From: Scortum barcoo
Lineage: Eukaryota; Chordata; Actinopteri; Centrarchiformes; Terapontidae
Length of the DNA: 64,000 nt
Direction of reading: 5' to 3'
Assembly (NCBI GenBank): GCA_023238725.1
Contig: CM041548.1
Location: 10,960,752-11,024,751, forward strand
This document shows, one piece after another, positions 9,765 through 23,400 of the stretch. The notes under the pieces were generated by a model that saw only the letters and a list, made by a program, of their open reading frames with translations, had not been told where the DNA came from and made no database searches. The stretch's first letter is position 1. Each line of letters starts with the position of its first letter. The position numbers and the translations under genes were made by a program.

Positions 9765-12700
9765 CTGAGGAGAGGCACAAAGAGAGGGCGGAAATCTTAA
9801 AAATCTGAACACTGCAGATCACCTCCTACAAACACTCACATACATACAAATAAACAAACACTAAAATGCCATTAAAGTTACATCCTGCAGCCGACTACAT
9901 CACTACAAACACACGCTGCTTCAAACACTCCTAGTCTAAAAGCAGAGCAAAGCTAACACACTATCAGCTAGCTGCTAAGTGAAGACTGATGAGCCTGAAT
10001 GTGCCAACATACATTCTGGGTTGCCAACAGCTTTGTGCTAAATTGCAGCCCTGCAGTGCTACATACTGTAGTAGTTTAGCCTGATGGTGCCGCTGGTGTA
10101 ACCAATCGGCAGCAGCTGCATTTTCCCCACCTTCTTCGCACATATCGCTAATGAACTCTTGCTGAGTGTGATATAGATGGATGTGCAGTTATCAAACAAG
10201 GGGAAAAAAAACTTTCCTTCATTAAACTAATTGGTATTGACGCCAAAACGGAGAACAAAACTCCAGGAACACTTTGTTTCCGTTTAATGTGTGTGGGAGG
10301 TGTTTACTTTGTTTATTTCATTACTGCCAATACCAGAGTGCATGGGCTGGGGCATTTCAAATAACACAGCTTTTCACCATGCACTATCACTGTAAAAGTT
10401 TCCACCACGCTTGACTTTTCACACTTTCAACACTTTTCATACCTTTCTTGTACTAAATCTTGTAAATAAATGCCATCACATCATGTTCAACATTTCTGTT
10501 ATATTGCATATATATATATACACACGTGCTTCTACCATCCCTGATTTCACTGCATGAGGCAATTATGAAATTCGCTATGAGACATTAATTGCACCCCTTC
10601 AAGTGCAACATTTGCAGTAAAAAAAAAGAAAAAAAAAAAAAGATATGATGAGCTATTTTTTCCTCGAATCCTGATCAGATCAGATTTTCACTCTCATCAC
10701 TGACTAAAACAAAGATTTTTCAACCACGCTGACTGAAACTTAAATGGCTCGGCAGCTGTCAGATGAATTGCCATAAAATTTGGTGCAGACATTGATGTCA
10801 CCCTCAGGATGGATCATAACAACTGTCACTACTTTTCATCCAGCAGCATCATCAAGTCAAAATGTTTTATTTGTCCATCACTTAAGTTTACGACCTAATC
10901 CCTGCAGAACTAATGACATTTCCATTATCCTCAGTGGCACTTAGTGTTTAGTGCTAATTAGCTAATAATTGCTAAACTAAGAACATGGTGAACATTATAC
11001 CTGCTAAACATTAGTATGTTACCCTTGTTACTGTGAGAAAGCTGCATTTGGCCCAAAGCACCATTGTACTGGGCTGAGGCCTCACAGAGCTGCTGTAATG
11101 GCTAAAGACTCTTAGTCTTGGCCCCTGCCACAGTATTGTTGGACACTGAATAGATTTGGGGGGGTGAGAGGTGGAATAGTAATAGTTTTTGATGAAAAAC
11201 AGTGTGAAAAATCAAAGATGGTAAATACCTGCATATGTTCTTTACAGATGGAAGTGACTACACTAATACAACACTATGTATATATGAGTGTATGAGCCTG
11301 ACGTGTTCAGCTGTAATTTGGTTCTATCATACAGACAGTCTACTCTAAAGTCTGCTGCCTCCTGCTCTTTACCGATGACCAGGAAATCAGCGAAAACCAG
11401 CGCCAGCAGCCCACCAATCAGAACAGCTAAAGGAGAGACAGAGAGCCAGTCAGGTCAGGGGAGTTGGCTGCTCCCTCACTTTTTACAACAGCTCTTTGGG
11501 ATGAGAAGAGGGGGGCACTTGAAAAGAAATTGGATTTGCCCAGAGGGAAAATGATGAGAGAAAGAGGGGAGAAAGAAAGGGTTGGATAACCCAAGAAGAG
11601 GATTGCTTGTTCTCAACGGGTCAAACGGGGCTAAGTAGCACATTCACTTATCGTGATGAATCTGCACTAGGAGAACGCGAAGTAATGCCAGTTTATCTTA
11701 GCAGCTCCCACAGACCGGGAAAGAATACAGGAGGCAACGGGGAAATGTAATCTGTTTATCTAAGAGGTGACTACTGAATGGTTTACTTGACGTACAGACA
11801 GGGTCAGACAGACAGAGACACAGAGCAGAATGACCAGGAGAAATATTTGGACATGACAAAACTTTACTGAGAGATATCCGTACCTATCAAGACCTCTTTT
11901 CTCTCCAGGATATTCTTCTGTGGCAGCTGGGCGGCAGAGCTGCCTCCGTCCACCGTGTTGCCGATCAGATCAGGATCCACTGGCATTATACCCTGGCCGA
12001 GGTCATTACGACGGTCATCCCGAATCTCAAAATCTCCACTTGGTCCTGCAGCGCCGACGTCGTTGTTAGCCTCCTGAGACATGGAGCGAAAAGTGAGACT
12101 AATGACAGGAAATTTACATTTGATGTAATCACATTTGTTCCGTGGAGCTGCTACGCTGAAACATATCCAAACCAACACAAACAGAGAACTTTCCATGGCA
12201 CGTGTCCACCTTCGAAACAATGAGCCTCTGTGTGTCCTGATTGGTGGAAAGTTGCATATTGTCCAACACGTATACACACTTCATAAAACCTGGCAGCTTA
12301 ATTACAATGTGGACAAATCTAAATGCATCATGCTTTAATGCAGAACTGCTGCAAATAAACAGAAGCACACCAATCAGAGAAATGACTCCGGTCTGTAAGT
12401 AATTAAACTGTCAGCGTTAAGGAGGCAGCCAGAAGTGGGGTTGGGTATCAAACCTCAATAGTATATTGGTACTGACCAAAATGAGCCCATTAGTACAGTA
12501 GTACAGAGTATTGAAAAAACTAGTACATGAGTGCCTGCTCATATTCGTGATTCACTTAACACTAAATTGAATAGGTCCTGATTTAAATCCTCATTTTTAG
12601 ACTATATTCTAGTCAGGCAAAGTTTGTGTTTATGCAACATTTCAAGGGTAACAATGTCAATAATCAGTATTTTCCTTATTGTCAACAAACCTCATAAAAA

Positions 12701-15700
12701 TAACCAGGACCCACAATGAATTGATCCCTTTAACAAGTATTGTTTGTGTAGCCACACACTGATACAGCTATTTAATCTGTGCTAAAGAGCTCCTTTTTGC
12801 CCAGAATAATAAAAATGCATAGATGAGCCACACTGGTTGTGTATATACACAATCCTGCTGCTATAAATACTCAGTAGGAAACTGAAGAATCCCCAACAAA
12901 TACACAATTTTCTCATTTAAAAGATAAAACCTTATATTAGTGGTTGACGAAACTACCTCGTAAACTATTAAACTGTGATTCTCTGCATTTGAAGATTCAT
13001 GTTTTTAGTGGGGATGAATGAGCTTGAGGTTGAGTGCAGTAAACAGAGAAGACTGTTTCAAAGCATTGAGCTGACTTATTGTTGGTTTTGTTTTTTTTGT
13101 GGTATTCGTTGACAAAATGAAGAATCTAAAATAACACAAGCCTTTTTTTTAACATTCAAGAAATTTGACTTCTTTTGTCAAAGAAATTTGTCACTTTGTT
13201 TGTGAGAGTGGGATGAGAAGTGACTTCACAGAATCTTGTCATCAGTTAGTTTAGTTTGGTGTTTTCTTGTGAGGGGTGATGAAGTTTATACTGGAATAGA
13301 CTCTGTTCATATTCTGTACAAACAAAATAATGCAAGTTGGCTGACTGAACAACTATTTCGAATCTCACCTGTGAAGTCGTGGGCTGCAGTGGGCGGGTCG
13401 TTCTCTCTGTTGGTGCCGCCTGAGTGGCTGTCGTCATGGGAACCCTGGGCCTGAAGGGGACCCTGGTCCTGACAGTGGTGGCAGCGATGGTGGTGGTAGG
13501 TGCAGCTGTTGTGGGCTCAGTGGTGGTCTCTGCTGTGGTGGGCGTGTCTTCCTCTGTGGTGGTTTCCATGTCGAAGCCTGGGTAAAACGATGTGGGTTCA
13601 GGTGACAGGTAGACGTCCTCATCTTCTTCTGTGGTGCTCAGGTCGTCTGAACCGACAGAAGGCACTGCACTCTCTGCAGGGCTGATTGCCGGGTTGGTGG
13701 TCACCACGGGGACAGCAGCAGGGGATCGTGGGGCAGCGGTGGTCTGGGCGGCGGCCCTGTTTCGCTCCAGCTCTCTCTCTCTTTCAAGCTCCCGCTGCTC
13801 TTTCTCTCTCTCTTTCTTTCCTCTCTCTCTCTCTCTCTCTCCTCTCCCTCTCTCTCTCTCTCTCCCTCTCTCTCTCTCTCTCCAACTCCCGGACTCGCTC
13901 CCTCTCTTTCCCTCTCTCTCTCCTCTCCAGCTGCCTATCCCTCTCTCGCTCCTTCTCTTCCTCCCTCTGCTTCTCTTGCTCTCTCTCTCTCTCCTTCTCT
14001 TCCTCCCTCGCTCGCTCCCTCTCCAGCTCTCTCTCTCTATCCCAGAAGCCACCGCTCTCTCCATCAGCCTCGGTGGGCAGCGGGGTGGCAGTGGGGTCCT
14101 CTGGGTTGGGGCTCGGCTCAGCCGCAGGTGAGGCCGATGGGGCAGGGCCTGTGGCCTGGGTGGTGGAAAGAAGGAAGGGCTCCTCTGTGGTGAAGGACAC
14201 ACCCACTGATGTCGGTCTCATGCGGATCTCCGGAACTGGAGAAGAAATAAGTTAGAAAAAATGAGTTAATTATGCCATAACAAGCAAAGAAAAAAGCAAT
14301 TAAAACATTTACAAATCAGTCACACCTCCTGTTTTTCACTCAACCCGCCCACACACTCACACACAAAACAGTAAATCAGAAACAGAGACGATGGCTTTGT
14401 TTGAAATCAATCCCTTGGTCACTCATTCACCACTCCCTATATAATAAACACTCTGTAATTTACTCTCTAGTGAGCTGTAAATTGAGATTTCAGACACTTC
14501 AGAAGTCAGCACCATTTTGCTTCATCACTAACAGGTGTAGTGTTGCGGGATTTTTTGTCTCTATTTATTATAATTGTGATGAATTGCACTTTGGGACTGT
14601 TAACAGAGCACAAGCAGTGTGCATGTATGGACACTCATTTTATTGAGGACACAATATTTATCAAATTTCACACTGTAGATAAAGTAAATATAGTGACCTT
14701 GGAAGATTTGGGGGGGCTTTTTTGACTGAATTTGCAGCGATACAGTTGAGAATCAGACAGGCACGGGGAACACCTGTCAAAGTCAAACCTGGGATGTTGC
14801 TGTTAGAGATTTAAAGAATGACAGATCAAAACTTGTAAGGCGGAGGCCAAGATATCCTCCCTTTTAGTAGCTAGTTTGAATCAAGCTGTCAAAAGGCTAG
14901 TAACCTATATTTCCCACAGTGTAATAATATCACCTTTTCAGGAGAGCCTTCTTGCCTGGTAAACACCCAATTGAAGACACGGCACAAGCTGAGAAAAAAA
15001 GAACTGCCTTTATGTGTAAAATCAGTGGAGTGCTCTTTTCTGTCCCCTCTCCACAATCACTCATTTTAAATGTCAATATACCCTATCATACAGCGCGGCC
15101 ATGTTTGTTTTGTCAAATGACTTCAGGATCATAATGTAGTGATTTTATTGGTGACTCAGCGCAGCAATCAGAGCCGCAATCAAATCCCTATTTTCTGCTC
15201 GTTTAACTGTCTTGACAACAGAAACGGAAAAATATGTAAATGAGAACGACTAAAGTAAATTGTGAGTTCAGCTGTGCTAAAACAAGGAGACCAGGAGGTG
15301 ACAGAGCGGAGGTTTAACCAACTGAGCCCAGGCTGTCTGTCTCTCTCTCCTGACCAGATGTTGGCTGTGGTGAGCAATTTTGCTGCTAGCCAAACTGAAT
15401 ATGAATTAACCAGGATTTTTTTATGAAAATGACCTGACAAAGCCAGGGTGGATGCACATCAACAGCGTAGTCTGAGAGCGCAGAGAGGAGGGGAGAAGAA
15501 AGGGAAAAGGGGACGACTGCTGACTGACTCATTTTCTTCTTAAATCTCATAATAGTATTATACCACCTTTCATTTTGTTATAGCAGTGAAGCTCCTGGGT
15601 TGAAAGAGAAACAAATTGAATTTACAGGCACAAAGACATGAGGGCTGACAGAGGAGCTGGAGGGGATATCGAAATGTGGACTCGAACAATGCAGCTTCTG

Positions 15701-16462
15701 TTAAACTTATCAGGTGCCTCAAAATGCCACAATCTGAAGCAGCGGCAACGCAAAATACACATCCGTCTGTTGAAAATGAGCTTTTCCTTCGGAATCAGAC
15801 AGCTCTGTATCACGGTTTGAGATAAAGCAATTTGCCGGGCTGGTGTTTCAACCGTGGGGGGTGCCTCTGCTGCACTCTCCTGCTCTGAATTGTAATTTAT
15901 TTTGAGCGTGTTCGCCACTAGCGCAGTGCCTGAACTGAGGGCAGCCCTCAATGAGTCATGCTTAATAAGGGGAGCCATGCTCGAGCTTCAGCAGCCAGAT
16001 CAGAAAATCAGCCTGAATTACACCAACGTGATTTACGTTAAGTAGGTAATTCCTACACACGCAAACAGACAGCTCACTCAAACGCAGACAGACGCGGGCA
16101 GATAGTTGCACACGGCTGCTCGGTGTGCGTGTGATCGCCTAATCTGTGTGGACTGTAATCTGATTAGAGCAAATAAGATCTAGGGGAATGGAGCCCAGGT
16201 TGCTGCTTGTTTGCAAGGGTGTGTCCGTGTTTAAAGGTGTTTTCAATAAATCTGTATCAAAACCTGTCTGTCGAGCCAAACGGCTCATCGTGTGGTTGTG
16301 TGCGCAAGGCCTTTGTGCATGTGAGCCTTGCAAACAGAGGGGCCATAACTTCAGGACGGGGAAAGAGCGAGGGGGAGAGGGTGTTGAGGGGGGAGGTCGT
16401 CAGGGTCAGCAGATTGAAATCCAGCAGCTGTCGCGTTTGAAAGAACCAGGGCGTGAGTGCGT

Positions 16463-16510
<48 letters not shown>

Positions 16511-19500
16511 GCGCTTGAAACACACACTTACAGCCAGAGCCAGAGCCCGAGTAGAGGTCCTCATCGTCGTAGAACTCGTCTCTTGTCGAGCCTTCGTCAT
16601 CTATAGGCGGCGACCACGTCTGTCCCTGAAAGAGACACAGGGAGGGGGAGGGGAAGGGGGAGGCATACAGATGACAGAGATTAGAGTTATTCATCATGAA
16701 TGGCCGAGCTATTTGTCATTTCATTTAAAAGAGAAACCACTTTGGCAGATTGCATGCACACACAGGCACGCACACGGCAGTCTGGGAGGAAGTGCAGGCG
16801 GCATTATGGTGGACAGGGCAACATCTGTCCGTCTGTGCCTCCATGGAGGAGCATAGTTAATGAGTTGATCTAATGCTGGGATTTTGGCAGAGGCACATCA
16901 AAGCCTTTAAGGAGAGAGAGACTTCATTCAGCCTCTGCTGTCGTGTCAGACAGAAGTGATGTTCGGCCTGTAAAGTAGCTTAGAAGCTGTTCACTTTTGA
17001 ACTCGGGCCTCCACTGACAATTATTCCCATTGTCAGTTATTTTGTACATTTTTTTCTTTTGGGTTTATTAATAAAATGTTAGACTGTAAAAGGGTTAAAA
17101 AAATTAAGAGTGCTCATTTCCAAAAGTCAAAGCTGATGTCTTCGATGTCTTTTTTTGTCTGACCAACTGTATAAAAAACAAAGACATACATATAGCAGCT
17201 CTGTGAAGCTGTACTTTGAGAAATAGAGAGGAATTAATGTGTGAATCAAGTTTCATGGTAATCCATCTAATAGTTGCTGAGACATTTCACCTAAAACCAC
17301 AAACATTAACCTGACGGTGGAGCGAGATGAAAAATTAGGGGAAACCCAGAGCCAATGAGGTTTCATCCCTTTGAGCACCATGAATATCTCTACCAAATGT
17401 CATGGCTATCCCTCCAACAGTTGGAGCAAGGGTGGAAAAAAATATCTGTCATAATTTCCCAGAATGCACTGTAATATCTTCAAATAGTTTGTTTTATCTG
17501 TCCAGCTGTCAAAAAGCCAAACATGTTCAGTTTATTGGCCTAAACCAGAGAAAAGAAGCAAATGCTCACATTTGAGAAGTTGTAAAAAGTAAATATTTTG
17601 TTTTATAAATGACTTCAATGACCTACAATTAATACTATTGTTGTAAATCATTTCAGTATTATTTTGAACTCCATGGGTGACCACCAAATGTTTTAGAATA
17701 ACTACTGCTGCACATGTGAGTTTTATAGCTGCACTGTGGAGGCTCTCTGTCTTTAATATTCCTGTAACTGTCTCTCGTGGATCATTTCACAGCTTCTTTG
17801 CTCATCGCTGCACCTTAATCTAGGCTCATTTCATCTGTGAGGGGAAAGCGCAAGCTTGCCCAATGACCTCTTTCAGGGTCAGGTAGGTGAGGTTAGTTAC
17901 AGATTGTTCGGGGGGGTCGAGCCTCTGAAGTGAACAACCTCTGCTTCAGGTCACTTGGATGCTGATCCCTCCTCTCTCTTCATTTATCTCTCTCTCTTTC
18001 TCTTGACCTCAATACCACATCCCTGTGATGTTTAAACACACACTTAAGCACTCGCCCATCACACAGGGTCAAGTAATACTGCTATCAAATGCATGCACTT
18101 AGGAGACGCCGCCCGTACTGCAGTGCAAAGATACATTTCAAACTACAATGAATATTGCACTACATTACAAGACTCAAGAGTACTGTAACTGTACTGCATT
18201 CATTTCAAGTATTTTCAAGCAAATGTATTTAATGTACATATGTCCAAATTACATCTTATTTTGGCCTTAAAATATATTGTTTTTCTATGGATTTCTGCCT
18301 ATATGTTAAATGTTTTTTACGGCAATTTTGCCATTGGTAGAACGTAATTAAGGGCATTTATTCAAGTACTGTACATTTTCATTTTCATTTCCTTTAGTTT
18401 ATTTAATCATCAGATTAAGATTAAGGTTAGATTTTACATACAAAATATGAAGGACTGTTATAGATTAAACTACCGAAAAGTAAACAAAGTAGTTGAAATG
18501 ATCTCCACCTCTACCAGTTTTGACAATAAACTATTTTTCACACATTATAGTATCAGTAATAATAACCCATATCATAATACCTAATATAACTCTTAAGGGG
18601 TCATTTTGCATTTTGCTTTAAAGCTACATGAATTGCTGGGCAGGTGGTAGTGCTCAGTGGGTTTGTGTGTTATGTTTACCATCATTTGTACTATATTCTA
18701 TTCCTCTAATTTGAACTTTTGCTCTATTTTCTATCTACTTGTTTACTTTTGGGATTTTCTATATACATACTTGAGCATTGCTGGAGGGAGCCTGAGATTT
18801 AAGAATTTCATTGCCAACGACTGCCTCTACGTTATTGTTGTTCACATGACAAAGATGTTGGATCTTGTAGTCTGCTGTTAGTATAACAGTATTGATTAGA
18901 TCAGGACATTGCTGATAATACCTCACTCTAATAAACCTAATGAAACTTGTAATGTATTTTTTACAGCACAGTCTTGCGACTTTTAAGTAAAGGAGCTCAA
19001 TAGTTCTTCCATCACTGCATTTTGTACCTAGATTAGTAGTACAATGTTGCAATGCCAAGAACAAAGGGCTCAGTTTTGCTCCAGGTATTGGAAAACAGTC
19101 AGTCCAAAGCTGAAAATGTGACCAAAACAAACTTATCTCCTCAGCAATCTTAAGCCCATCCTGAGGCCTTAGAGAGCCATGTCTTTGCTAGCCTGTGATA
19201 CTAATTGTACACACACACACAGAAGCAGAAGCTCCTCCCCGGCTCCAGACAGTGGAAACTTGATGCCTTTAAAAGCCAATAAAAGCATAATGGAATCTAG
19301 AAACCCGAGCATCCAAGTCCATCACATCTCAGCATGAGGTGGAGCTGAAACGCTATATGTACCTCCTGAAAATGAAATTGACTCGAAGTCGTTTGGAGCC
19401 TCGACACAGTGCGGATATGGGCCTCACAAAGTGGAGGGATGAGAGCGTGTGTGCTTTACGCTTCCAGGGTAAATGTGTGTGTGAAAACCTGGTGATCTTG

Positions 19501-20394
19501 TACCCGGAAAAGTGCCGAAAAGTACTGAAAAGACGCCTCAGTGTGAGCATGGTGCAAGTGTGTGTGTGTGTGTGTTGTATTCCAAGGATCACTTTTACAA
19601 TGAAGGCCGTTGCTATGGGCAACCTTTGCCTTTCACAGAAATTCCCATCTCCCAGTGAGAAGCTTTCAGACACACACACATTCTCAAACACGTATAAGAG
19701 CTCTAACTACATAAGCAAAGGTGTTATGTAACGTCAAATAAACAACCCCCCCCAAAAAAAAAAACCCAACATCAAAACAGTCTGCTTCTCCAGCCCCCCC
19801 CCTATCTGCCCCTCCCTCTCTGCCTGCCTCCCTCCCCTCCCCTGGATCCACAAACTCGGTGCCAGTCTCTCTCCGTCCTCGCCCCATTTTCCTTTCATCT
19901 TAAACTCCATTTCTTATCTTGAGGCTAGCCGCCTAAATTCAACGTGACTCCAAAAAACACACATACACATACTTAGATAAACACACACCCCACCCCCAAG
20001 CTGGCACCAGAGCCCATCCCAGGGGCCCCTTTTGTAAGTCCCCTATACACACAGCAGCAACCTCCAGGATATACTGTAGCTGCAGAGGCTCGTCTGCTGT
20101 TTGAATGTTTTTTCAACTTTTGGAACTGGTGTGTCTTATGTGTGTGTTTGAATGTACATCGTCTATGTTTATCCGGAACCTTTAACAGTAATGTGTAATC
20201 ACCCTGTGCGCCTGGACATGTTTAATTTATGAGCCGATGTTGTAAGTGTGAATTCATGGTACGGTGGGCAAGTAGTGCGTCACTGGATGTAATTACAGTG
20301 TGTGTTTGTGTATGTGTGTCTGCATGGGTGTAATCACTGGTTTTGTTTGTGGTTTGTGTGTGTGTGCAAGCACAAATACCCCTCAGACCAGTCT

Positions 20395-20441
<47 letters not shown>

Positions 20442-23400
20442 AACATGATTTTGGGGAAGGGAGCCGAATAAGGGCCAGCTCTGCATTTTGCCTCTGTTTC
20501 AGGAGCTATAAACAGCTGTACTTTCTGCCTGCGCCACATAGCTAACTAACCACAACGAGACGCAAACGAGCTCTCCTTCACCGCACGCATAACCCGGGGC
20601 CAAAATCATCTGTACATTGCCCTCAATTTCCCTCCACCACTGAATTTTGTTCCCATTTGTTATAAAAGGAAACTGAGATGACAGGCATATTCCACTGGAT
20701 CTGCTGGAGTGAATGCAATCCTGGTTTTTGGCATCGTATGAAGCACTGCCATTGTGATGCGTGGTGCCAGTTGGAGTCATTTTAAAACAATCTGGGAGCG
20801 TGGAATATATAATTATGTATACTTGTGTAAAAGGAGAAGGGAAAAGCATTACATTGAAGGACAAAAAAAAAAAAAAACAACAGAGGCGGACAAAGAATCT
20901 GTGTTTGTTGGGGTAATGTCATGTTCTGACAAAGTGAAACACAGGTGCGTCCTCTGAGGGGTGTTGCAACATTTGCAGTGACTCAGGTAGAAACCTGATC
21001 TAAAGCTGACATTAGGCTTTGCACTATGGATTTGATCCTTTACATCGTAGCTGCTCTGAGAGTGTGTGTGATTGTCTGTGTGTCTGTGTCAGCTCGTTTT
21101 ACAGCCACACAGCCTGGATTTTTAGCCCTGAGCTGACAATATCGTGGTTTCACAGGTATTAATAATTCATGGGGGCTGATATGTTCAAGATTTTAATTTG
21201 GGATCGAAATGAAGAAAAAAAAAAACAGAAAAATTGTAGGTGTTTGAGTTTGACTTTAAAGTGGAAACATTGCAGCATCCTGACAATGAGAAGGTGTGTG
21301 TGTGTGAAGTTTACATGACAATTACCAGCAGTGTGGCAGAGAAAACGGCTGTGATGAGTGTGTGTTTTGTCTGCAGGAACAATGGGTGTTTGCAGCTCAG
21401 CTAATACTAAGATGCAGGAAGTCAGATAACAATAGGAGGCAGATGCAGCTGTATAGACCAGGTTTCTCACAGACACACACACACACACACTACTATTGGA
21501 AGATCAGCTAAACAAAGATTTTTTTTTTTTTGGGGGGGGGAAGGTTGTCTTTCTGGTTGCTCCAGTTCAGTTCAGTTAGGAGAGCTTTAGGCTAGCTGGA
21601 CAGATAGAAAGCCTCATTCTGATGGACTTCAAATGCATTCCTCAGTAACCCGAGAGGCTGCGGCTACTGCTGCACAATGCCTAGCACACACACAAACGCA
21701 CCCGCACACACACCCATACATGCACAAAAGCAAGCGTTTTAAGCCCCCCTATAGACCCGAATGCTGCCCTGCTTCGGAGAAATAATCGTTAATTACGCTT
21801 TTTAATATGTGGGAGATTTTATCGAAGCAAATGTTCTCGACTGCTGCAGCATCTCTGAGCTCCCAAACTGTGAAGAATCATTTGAATACTCCCTCTGCTT
21901 TCTGGCACCATCTGTGAGTCCCACTCCTCTAGCTGTCCCTCCATTAACTGCATCCAGAGCATCGAAGGAGGAGGAGGAACAGAAACACAATGACAAAGAC
22001 AGGTCGGGTCCATTGTATTCCTGTCTCATGTCCATTTTTCACACACTCATGGAAGAAGGAAAGAAACCAAATGCATGACATGCAAGCACGACCTAGAAAT
22101 GGATAATCAAAACGTGACCAAATTGAGACAAAAAGACGGTCTCTTACAGCCTAAAGCTCTGCAGGCCACATGCAAGTTTATCTCAGTATGTTCTTTGTCC
22201 AGATTACACCACAGACCAGACCAGCGGACCCCTTGAGATGAAGCAGTGTCTGTGTGTGTGTCACAGCTTGTATACGTGTGTTTCTGGCACAGCTTAGAGA
22301 CAGTCTGTGTCCAGCTTGCTCAGATTCACACCAGAGCCTCGTGTGAGCAGAGCAGAGCAAACTAAAATGTGTATCACTGTTGCAATGAATGGCTTAAACC
22401 TCGACATGGGTGTCCTGACTGAGCAGAAGTGCTAGATGTCAAACATGTCGACCGGGCACTTGAACACGGCGTAACGTTAATAATCGCCCGCCGGGAATTT
22501 GAGACCCACATCAGGCCCAAAAATGAGGGAAAGTGGTTTCTGTGGGCCACGTTTCTGACCTCCCTGCAGTTTAATTTGCCGTAGGTGGAGCGCCCATGCT
22601 TCACAAGGCGGCTGCTGATTCACGTCCGTCTCTGTGTCTGCGCCTCTCCGGAGCAGTCTGACCTGCGCTGATAAGAGCTGGACAGTTTGAGCCACGCAGG
22701 CTCGCTGACAGAGGACCAGTGATAACTCTCTACCTGGGAAGGGTCAGACAACAGACAACTTGGCGCACGCCCTCAGACTCACGCGCACATTTACAGGAAA
22801 AACTGCAGCCTGTTTACTGTTTGTATTGTTCCAAGCCCATCTCTCTTTCCGGAGTGGATCGCCGACCCTGTCAGCAGTGACCTCTAATCTCCCTCCATCT
22901 TTTGCTTTTCCGCCTAACCTGACTCTGTGCTCTGCTCTTCCTCTCTTACCAGCTGGGCAGGTTGGATGGCGGCCAACCTGGATGCTAACACACTTAACAG
23001 TCAGACAAGGAGACGTGAGAGAGATAGAGGGCAGGCAGTTTGTGTGTGTGTGTGTGTGTTTGCGTGCGCGTGTGAGTAGGTTACCAGGTGATGGCCTGGT
23101 TAAGACACCTGCCACCTTCAGCAGAGATTAGCACACAAAGCCGCTGCTCGCACACTTGGTGACACCTTATAAACACACACACAAGCGGTCGGGTGTTGAG
23201 ACAGTATCTTGTAGCAATGACGTCAGGTGCACTCCTTCGAAACCTCAAAACAGCTAACACCTGCATGCCGCTGCCAAGAGGGTCAAGGAAGTCCTGTCTG
23301 AATCTACTGAGGTGATTTAAAACCCTAAAATATCCTCCTGTCATTCATGGACATGCAGTGAGCCGATAGGGCTTTGGACACAGACACATTAAAGGGCCTC

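Noticed and set aside
13780..13900. A hidden intron to explain the sdc3 exon 3 frame conflict
   Set aside because: The region where the frames must switch is almost pure GA on the coding strand and offers no GT donor, so a repeat-length change is simpler.
13631..14255. Two long plus-strand ORFs (166 and 189 codons) rich in Ser and Leu
   Set aside because: They are the complement of the GA repeat in sdc3 exon 3; CT repeats give open frames on both strands.
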